Source: Sipunculus nudus (taxonomy: Eukaryota > Annelida > Sipuncula > Golfingiida > Sipunculidae). Taken from it: DNA of 64,000 nucleotides. Of the stretch, positions 54,775-64,000 are shown in pieces. Below the pieces are notes generated by a model. The model searched no databases. It was given only the letters and a program-made list of their open reading frames with translations, and had not been told where the DNA came from. Position 1 is the stretch's first letter, and each line of letters begins with the position of its first letter. The stretch lies in the NCBI GenBank assembly GCA_026874595.1, contig CM049312.1, positions 77,347,429-77,411,428 on the forward strand, in the 5' to 3' direction. The translations under genes were made by a program, and so were the position numbers.

Positions 54775-56344
54775 TTATATGTATAGTTATACTTATAACA
54801 GTAATAACACTGACACATCATTATATTTTCATCTTTTATTAATAATGTGAAATAATCTGATGTATTTTCAGATCCAGAAACTCATTTTCTAAATGTTGGG
54901 TGAAGATTAACAGTGACTGAATTCAGAATTGCTGTTTTGCCCAGACACCATGCATGCAGGCATTGGAAATGAAGACAGTCATCAGGCAACAATATTCACT
55001 ACAGACTCGTTTCATCAATTTCTTAGAGTCAGGTATCCATGACACTGTACTTCCAGAGTACTTTTCAGCATATTTTATTATAAACCTGACTGTCCAGGTT
55101 GGATGGACCCAGACACCAAAACTATATTGAAAATCATGCTTTTTTTTCTAAGTCTGACATAATCAGAGCATATCAGATATGTCTCCCTCACAATTTGGTC
55201 TTTAATAACATATCAGGGGTATTAGATATTAGCACTAAGTAAATAGTGCCTCAGATGTAGAAAAGTGAGATAAATTTAGAATAATTGCAGAATGATATTT
55301 GATTTTTCACAGTGGCCACTGTCAGGTATACCGCACTAGATAATGGGATAGTTATAGGGCTCTGAAATATTATTTTTTAGTGATAAGGTCCTGTAACTTT
55401 GAATTCTGATAGCGCTTTCATGCCATTATAGTTTGCTTTCATGTAAATAGGGGGCAAAAAAAATTGTGTATCTTCACAAAAACCTGTCTTTACAATGTGG
55501 GTGATAATACAGGCTGATCGCTGCCACAAAATTGTGCCTGAACTGATGTTCAGAGTCTTTTCAGCTTATTCAAGTACTATATTCTTTATTTCCAGGCTGT
55601 TTTTATGAGAAAAACTTGGTTTTGGGAAGCGGATTCCTGACAGGTAAGAAACATGAACTGTCACTCTATCTTCATACCATAACAAGACTGGATTACAATT
55701 CTAGGGCTAATTTCAATAGGTAAACAACACTTTTTGGTGCCAGATTTGTGTCGGCATTTCACTGGGAGTGGTGCGGATGACTTTTAGGGTGAATGACCGT
55801 ATATTTGGGGGGGGGGGGGGGGGCAGAATGATAAGGGAACAGGGGAACAGGTGGGGGGGGGGGGGTAGAAGAAAGGAAATTTTCTACTTTTGGTTCATGA
55901 CTTGGTATACACACACACACATATATATGTAAATATATAATTATTTATTTATTTATAAACCCCCATTTGTTTGCCCCCCATTTGTTTGCCAAATTTGATG
56001 TTGCCAAATATCTTGACATACCATGTTTCTGTATATCATGTTTTATTTTTACATTGATTTTGTGCATGTTGACTCATTGCAAAAAAAAAAAAACATGGTG
56101 TAGTTAAAATGTGTCATTTGGTGAATTTAATGGCCTCAATGAATAAAAAACAATGGTATGTGGACAGTATGTGCAGTATTGTATAACAGCAGGCTCGAAT
56201 AATTTCCCATGATTAGCATTTTCCCTATTTGACAGCATGGATTAACTGTCACCAGTAATTGAGTGTGTGTATATAAATTTATTTATATATATATATATAA
56301 ATATATGCATATATATATATATGTTCATATGTATATTGTTTGTA

Positions 56345-56406
<62 letters not shown>

Positions 56407-57965
56407 AGTTATACTTATAACAGTAATAACACTGACACATCATTATATTTTCATCTTTTATTAATAATGTGAAATAATCTGATGTATTTTCAGATCCAGA
56501 AACTCATTTTCTAAATGTTGGGTGAAGATTAACAGTGACTGAATTCAGAATTGCTGTTTTGCCCAGACACCATGCATGCAGGCATTGGAAATGAAGACAG
56601 TCATCAGGCAACAATATTCACTACAGACTCGTTTCATCAATTTCTTAGAGTCAGGTATCCATGACACTGTACTTCCAGAGTACTTTTCAGCATATTTTAT
56701 TATAAACCTGACTGTCCAGGTTGGATGGACCCAGACACCAAAACTATATTGAAAATCATGCTTTTTTTTCTAAGTCTGACATAATCAGAGCATATCAGAT
56801 ATGTCTCCCTCACAATTTGGTCTTTAATAACATATCAGGGGTATTAGATATTAGCACTAAGTAAATAGTGCCTCAGATGTAGAAAAGTGAGATAAATTTA
56901 GAATAATTGCAGAATGATATTTGATTTTTCACAGTGGCCACTGTCAGGTATACCGCACTAGATAATGGGATAGTTATAGGGCTCTGAAATATTATTTTTT
57001 AGTGATAAGGTCCTGTAACTTTGAATTCTGATAGCGCTTTCATGCCATTATAGTTTGCTTTCATGTAAATAGGGGGCAAAAAAAATTGTGTATCTTCACA
57101 AAAACCTGTCTTTACAATGTGGGTGATAATACAGGCTGATCGCTGCCACAAAATTGTGCCTGAACTGATGTTCAGAGTCTTTTCAGCTTATTCAAGTACT
57201 ATATTCTTTATTTCCAGGCTGTTTTTATGAGAAAAACTTGGTTTTGGGAAGCGGATTCCTGACAGGTAAGAAACATGAACTGTCACTCTATCTTCATACC
57301 ATAACAAGACTGGATTACAATTCTAGGGCTAATTTCAATAGGTAAACAACACTTTTTGGTGCCAGATTTGTGTCGGCATTTCACTGGGAGTGGTGCGGAT
57401 GACTTTTAGGGTGAATGACCGTATATTTGGGGGGGGGGGGGGGCAGAATGATAAGGGAACAGGGGAACAGGTGGGGGGGGGGGGGTAGAAGAAAGGAAAT
57501 TTTCTACTTTTGGTTCATGACTTGGTATACACACACACACATATATATGTAAATATATAATTATTTATTTATTTATAAACCCCCATTTGTTTGCCCCCCA
57601 TTTGTTTGCCAAATTTGATGTTGCCAAATATCTTGACATACCATGTTTCTGTATATCATGTTTTATTTTTACATTGATTTTGTGCATGTTGACTCATTGC
57701 AAAAAAAAAAAACATGGTGTAGTTAAAATGTGTCATTTGGTGAATTTAATGGCCTCAATGAATAAAAAACAATGGTATGTGGACAGTATGTGCAGTATTG
57801 TATAACAGCAGGCTCGAATAATTTCCCATGATTAGCATTTTCCCTATTTGACAGCATGGATTAACTGTCACCAGTAATTGAGTGTGTGTAAATAAATTTA
57901 TTTATATATATATATATATAAATATATGCATATATATATATATGTTCATATGTATATTGTTTGTA

Positions 57966-58019
<54 letters not shown>

Positions 58020-59582
58020 TTATATGTATAGTTATACTTATAACAGTAATAACACTGACACATCATTATATTTTCATCTTTTATTAATAATGTGAAATAA
58101 TCTGATGTATTTTCAGATCCAGAAACTCATTTTCTAAATGTTGGGTGAAGATTAACAGTGACTGAATTCAGAATTGCTGTTTTGCCCAGACACCATGCAT
58201 GCAGGCATTGGAAATGAAGACAGTCATCAGGCAACAATATTCACTACAGACTCGTTTCATCAATTTCTTAGAGTCAGGTATCCATGACACTGTACTTCCA
58301 GAGTACTTTTCAGCATATTTTATTATAAACCTGACTGTCCAGGTTGGATGGACCCAGACACCAAAACTATATTGAAAATCATGCTTTTTTTTCTAAGTCT
58401 GACATAATCAGAGCATATCAGATATGTCTCCCTCACAATTTGGTCTTTAATAACATATCAGGGGTATTAGATATTAGCACTAAGTAAATAGTGCCTCAGA
58501 TGTAGAAAAGTGAGATAAATTTAGAATAATTGCAGAATGATATTTGATTTTTCACAGTGGCCACTGTCAGGTATACCGCACTAGATAATGGGATAGTTAT
58601 AGGGCTCTGAAATATTATTTTTTAGTGATAAGGTCCTGTAACTTTGAATTCTGATAGCGCTTTCATGCCATTATAGTTTGCTTTCATGTAAATAGGGGGC
58701 AAAAAAAATTGTGTATCTTCACAAAAACCTGTCTTTACAATGTGGGTGATAATACAGGCTGATCGCTGCCACAAAATTGTGCCTGAACTGATGTTCAGAG
58801 TCTTTTCAGCTTATTCAAGTACTATATTCTTTATTTCCAGGCTGTTTTTATGAGAAAAACTTGGTTTTGGGAAGCGGATTCCTGACAGGTAAGAAACATG
58901 AACTGTCACTCTATCTTCATACCATAACAAGACTGGATTACAATTCTAGGGCTAATTTCAATAGGTAAACAACACTTTTTGGTGCCAGATTTGTGTCGGC
59001 ATTTCACTGGGAGTGGTGCGGATGACTTTTAGGGTGAATGACCGTATATTTGGGGGGGGGGGGCAGAATGATAAGGGAACAGGGGAACAGGTGGGGGGGG
59101 GGGGTAGAAGAAAGGAAATTTTCTACTTTTGGTTCATGACTTGGTATACACACACACACATATATATGTAAATATATAATTATTTATTTATTTATAAACC
59201 CCCATTTGTTTGCCCCCCATTTGTTTGCCAAATTTGATGTTGCCAAATATCTTGACATACCATGTTTCTGTATATCATGTTTTATTTTTACATTGATTTT
59301 GTGCATGTTGACTCATTGCAAAAAAAAAAAACATGGTGTAGTTAAAATGTGTCATTTGGTGAATTTAATGGCCTCAATGAATAAAAAACAATGGTATGTG
59401 GACAGTATGTGCAGTATTGTATAACAGCAGGCTCGAATAATTTCCCATGATTAGCATTTTCCCTATTTGACAGCATGGATTAACTGTCACCAGTAATTGA
59501 GTGTGTGTATATAAATTTATTTATATATATATATATAAATATATGCATATATATATATATGTTCATATGTATATTGTTTGTA

Positions 59583-59644
<62 letters not shown>

Positions 59645-61201
59645 AGTTATACTTATAACAGTAATAACACTGACACATCATTATATTTTCATCTTTTATT
59701 AATAATGTGAAATAATCTGATGTATTTTCAGATCCAGAAACTCATTTTCTAAATGTTGGGTGAAGATTAACAGTGACTGAATTCAGAATTGCTGTTTTGC
59801 CCAGACACCATGCATGCAGGCATTGGAAATGAAGACAGTCATCAGGCAACAATATTCACTACAGACTCGTTTCATCAATTTCTTAGAGTCAGGTATCCAT
59901 GACACTGTACTTCCAGAGTACTTTTCAGCATATTTTATTATAAACCTGACTGTCCAGGTTGGATGGACCCAGACACCAAAACTATATTGAAAATCATGCT
60001 TTTTTTTCTAAGTCTGACATAATCAGAGCATATCAGATATGTCTCCCTCACAATTTGGTCTTTAATAACATATCAGGGGTATTAGATATTAGCACTAAGT
60101 AAATAGTGCCTCAGATGTAGAAAAGTGAGATAAATTTAGAATAATTGCAGAATGATATTTGATTTTTCACAGTGGCCACTGTCAGGTATACCGCACTAGA
60201 TAATGGGATAGTTATAGGGCTCTGAAATATTATTTTTTAGTGATAAGGTCCTGTAACTTTGAATTCTGATAGCGCTTTCATGCCATTATAGTTTGCTTTC
60301 ATGTAAATAGGGGGCAAAAAAAATTGTGTATCTTCACAAAAACCTGTCTTTACAATGTGGGTGATAATACAGGCTGATCGCTGCCACAAAATTGTGCCTG
60401 AACTGATGTTCAGAGTCTTTTCAGCTTATTCAAGTACTATATTCTTTATTTCCAGGCTGTTTTTATGAGAAAAACTTGGTTTTGGGAAGCGGATTCCTGA
60501 CAGGTAAGAAACATGAACTGTCACTCTATCTTCATACCATAACAAGACTGGATTACAATTCTAGGGCTAATTTCAATAGGTAAACAACACTTTTTGGTGC
60601 CAGATTTGTGTCGGCATTTCACTGGGAGTGGTGCGGATGACTTTTAGGGTGAATGACCGTATATTTGGGGGGGGGGGGGGGCAGAATGATAAGGGAACAG
60701 GGGAACAGGTGGGGGGGGGGGGGTAGAAGAAAGGAAATTTTCTACTTTTGGTTCATGACTTGGTATACACACACACACATATATATGTAAATATATAATT
60801 ATTTATTTATTTATAAACCCCCATTTGTTTGCCCCCCATTTGTTTGCCAAATTTGATGTTGCCAAATATCTTGACATACCATGTTTCTGTATATCATGTT
60901 TTATTTTTACATTGATTTTGTGCATGTTGACTCATTGCAAAAAAAAAAAACATGGTGTAGTTAAAATGTGTCATTTGGTGAATTTAATGGCCTCAATGAA
61001 TAAAAAACAATGGTATGTGGACAGTATGTGCAGTATTGTATAACAGCAGGCTCGAATAATTTCCCATGATTAGCATTTTCCCTATTTGACAGCATGGATT
61101 AACTGTCACCAGTAATTGAGTGTGTGTATATAAATTTATTTATATATATATATATAAATATATGCATATATATATATATGTTCATATGTATATTGTTTGT
61201 A

Positions 61202-61261
<60 letters not shown>

Positions 61262-62808
61262 AGTTATACTTATAACAGTAATAACACTGACACATCATTA
61301 TATTTTCATCTTTTATTAATAATGTGAAATAATCTGATGTATTTTCAGATCCAGAAACTCATTTTCTAAATGTTGGGTGAAGATTAACAGTGACTGAATT
61401 CAGAATTGCTGTTTTGCCCAGACACCATGCATGCAGGCATTGGAAATGAAGACAGTCATCAGGCAACAATATTCACTACAGACTCGTTTCATCAATTTCT
61501 TAGAGTCAGGTATCCATGACACTGTACTTCCAGAGTACTTTTCAGCATATTTTATTATAAACCTGACTGTCCAGGTTGGATGGACCCAGACACCAAAACT
61601 ATATTGAAAATCATGCTTTTTTTTCTAAGTCTGACATAATCAGAGCATATCAGATATGTCTCCCTCACAATTTGGTCTTTAATAACATATCAGGGGTATT
61701 AGATATTAGCACTAAGTAAATAGTGCCTCAGATGTAGAAAAGTGAGATAAATTTAGAATAATTGCAGAATGATATTTGATTTTTCACAGTGGCCACTGTC
61801 AGGTATACCGCACTAGATAATGGGATAGTTATAGGGCTCTGAAATATTATTTTTTAGTGATAAGGTCCTGTAACTTTGAATTCTGATAGCGCTTTCATGC
61901 CATTATAGTTTGCTTTCATGTAAATAGGGGGCAAAAAAAATTGTGTATCTTCACAAAAACCTGTCTTTACAATGTGGGTGATAATACAGGCTGATCGCTG
62001 CCACAAAATTGTGCCTGAACTGATGTTCAGAGTCTTTTCAGCTTATTCAAGTACTATATTCTTTATTTCCAGGCTGTTTTATGAGAAAAACTTGGTTTTG
62101 GGAAGCGGATTCCTGACAGGTAAGAAACATGAACTGTCACTCTATCTTCATACCATAACAAGACTGGATTACAATTCTAGGGCTAATTTCAATAGGTAAA
62201 CAACACTTTTTGGTGCCAGATTTGTGTCGGCATTTCACTGGGAGTGGTGCGGATGACTTTTAGGGTGAATGACCGTATATTTGGGGGGGGGGCAGAATGA
62301 TAAGGGAACAGGGGAACAGGTGGGGGGGGGGGTAGAAGAAAGGAAATTTTCTACTTTTGGTTCATGACTTGGTATACACACACACACATATATATGTAAA
62401 TATATAATTATTTATTTATTTATAAACCCCCATTTGTTTGCCCCCCATTTGTTTGCCAAATTTGATGTTGCCAAATATCTTGACATACCATGTTTCTGTA
62501 TATCATGTTTTATTTTTACATTGATTTTGTGCATGTTGACTCATTGCAAAAAAAAAAAACATGGTGTAAGTTAAAATGTGTCATTTGGTGAATTTAATGG
62601 CTCAATGAATAAAAAACAATGGTATGTGGACAGTATGTGCAGTATTGTATAACAGCAGGCTCGAATAATTTCCCATGATTAGCATTTTCCCTATTTGACA
62701 GCATGGATTAACTGTCACCAGTAATTGAGTGTGTGTATATAAATTTTTATTTATATATATATATATAAATATATGCATATATATATATGTTCATATGTAT
62801 ATTGTTTG

Positions 62809-62863
<55 letters not shown>

Positions 62864-64000
62864 TTATATGTATAGTTATACTTATAACAGTAATAACACT
62901 GACACATCATTATATTTTCATCTTTTATTAATAATGTGAAATAATCTGATGTATTTTCAGATCCAGAAACTCATTTTCTAAATGTTGGGTGAAGATTAAC
63001 AGTGACTGAATTCAGAATTGCTGTTTTGCCCAGACACCATGCATGCAGGCATTGGAAATGAAGACAGTCATCAGGCAACAATATTCACTACAGACTCGTT
63101 TCATCAATTTCTTAGAGTCAGGTATCCATGACACTGTACTTCCAGAGTACTTTTCAGCATATTTTATTATAAACCTGACTGTCCAGGTTGGATGGACCCA
63201 GACACCAAAACTATATTGAAAATCATGCTTTTTTTTCTAAGTCTGACATAATCAGAGCATATCAGATATGTCTCCCTCACAATTTGGTCTTTAATAACAT
63301 ATCAGGGGTATTAGATATTAGCACTAAGTAAATAGTGCCTCAGATGTAGAAAAGTGAGATAAATTTAGAATAATTGCAGAATGATATTTGATTTTTCACA
63401 GTGGCCACTGTCAGGTATACCGCACTAGATAATGGGATAGTTATAGGCTCTGAAATATTATTTTTTAGTGATAAGGTCCTGTAACTTTGAATTCTGATAG
63501 CGCTTTCATGCCATTATAGTTTGCTTTCATGTAAATAGGGGGCAAAAAAATTGTGTATCTTCACAAAAACCTGTCTTTACAATGTGGGTGATAATACAGG
63601 CTGATCGCTGCCACAAAATTGTGCCTGAACTGATGTTCAGAGTCTTTTCAGCTTATTCAAGTACTATATTCTTTATTTCCAGGCTGTTTTTATGAGAAAA
63701 AACTTGGTTTTGGGAAGCGGATTCCTGACAGGTAAGAAACATGAACTGTCACTCTATCTTCATACCATAACAAGACTGGATTACAATTCTAGGGCTAATT
63801 TCAATAGGTAAACAACACTTTTTGGTGCCAGATTTGTGTCGGCATTTCACTGGGAGTGGTGCGGATGACTTTTAGGGTGAATGACCGTATATTTGGGGGG
63901 GGGGGGGCAGAATGATAAGGGAACAGGGGAACAGGTGGGGGGGGGGGGTAGAAGAAAGGAAATTTTCTACTTTTGGTTCATGACTTGGTATACACACACA

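Larger units (their letters stand above)
52231..64000. repeat. Tandem array of a 1.62-kb unit, 7 full copies plus a partial
   Basis: Units start (TTCACAAAAACCTGTC) at 52231, 53843, 55473, 57095, 58718, 60333, 61950 and 63560, so lengths are 1610-1630. Nearly all differences are in homopolymers and microsatellites: two poly-G runs, a (CA)n, an A run after CATTGC and a long (TA)n. The array is open at the right window edge. Repeated frames of about 65-72 codons are by-products of the TA tract and a TTTGCC-rich stretch. Each unit also holds a possible exon pair, listed separately. Confidence 0.98.

Noticed and set aside
54627-54842. Tyrosine/isoleucine-rich frames in the array
   Set aside because: Translation of (TA)n microsatellite; low complexity.

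Overview
The window is AT-rich, intron- and repeat-dominated animal DNA. Its only securely identified protein-coding gene is the 3' part of MTO1 (GidA/MnmG family, mitochondrial tRNA wobble-uridine modification), on the + strand from 3000 to 37272. The gene has GT-AG introns, and the intergenic space holds tRNA-derived SINEs, a truncated LINE, MITEs and long elements with tandem cores. From memory the long repeats look like those of bivalve molluscs: the pearl-like element beginning with a TATGCCCCCGCC motif and ending in a hairpin plus CTAG, and the families beginning TTTTTAGCTCAGCTGAC or GCGAACCTGTGAG. A bivalve is therefore the best guess; the species cannot be named from sequence alone.

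Layout. 1-1638 is a homogeneous 91-bp satellite (18 copies), followed by a short 68-bp array (1727-2010) and a tRNA-type SINE. Eight MTO1 exons follow: 3000-3116, 4176-4306, 5546-5750, 8443-8605, 11222-11340, 14384-14480, 15075-15129 and 37174-37272. Splice phases agree across all junctions and give 327 residues plus a stop. Because the exon at 3000 starts mid-codon and no earlier MTO1 exon is visible, the satellite at the left edge probably lies in an MTO1 intron. The last intron is about 22 kb and is filled with nested long non-autonomous elements, a foldback element, duplicated blocks and minisatellites. A 3' UTR with an AATAAA signal ends near 38160.

38.2-52.2 kb is intergenic: microsatellites, fragments of the same element families, and a 5'-truncated LINE inserted into a SINE with a perfect 14-bp target-site duplication (42207-43589).

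52231 to the window end is a tandem array of a unit of about 1.62 kb (seven full copies and part of an eighth). Each unit contains a 48-nt segment with strong splice signals and, about 0.84 kb later, a second acceptor followed by a short reading frame ending in TGA. The two join in phase, so the array may be a repeated 3' gene end or repeated exon; this is unproven.

Most notable: (1) the 16-copy, 20-bp minisatellite at 3861-4180, whose last copy is the real splice acceptor of an MTO1 exon, so 15 near-copies of that acceptor precede it; (2) the 1.62-kb array with candidate phase-compatible exons; (3) a pearl/Helentron-like element whose core has expanded into a 706-bp higher-order repeat. No bacterial-type operons, CRISPR arrays or secure tRNA/rRNA genes are visible.
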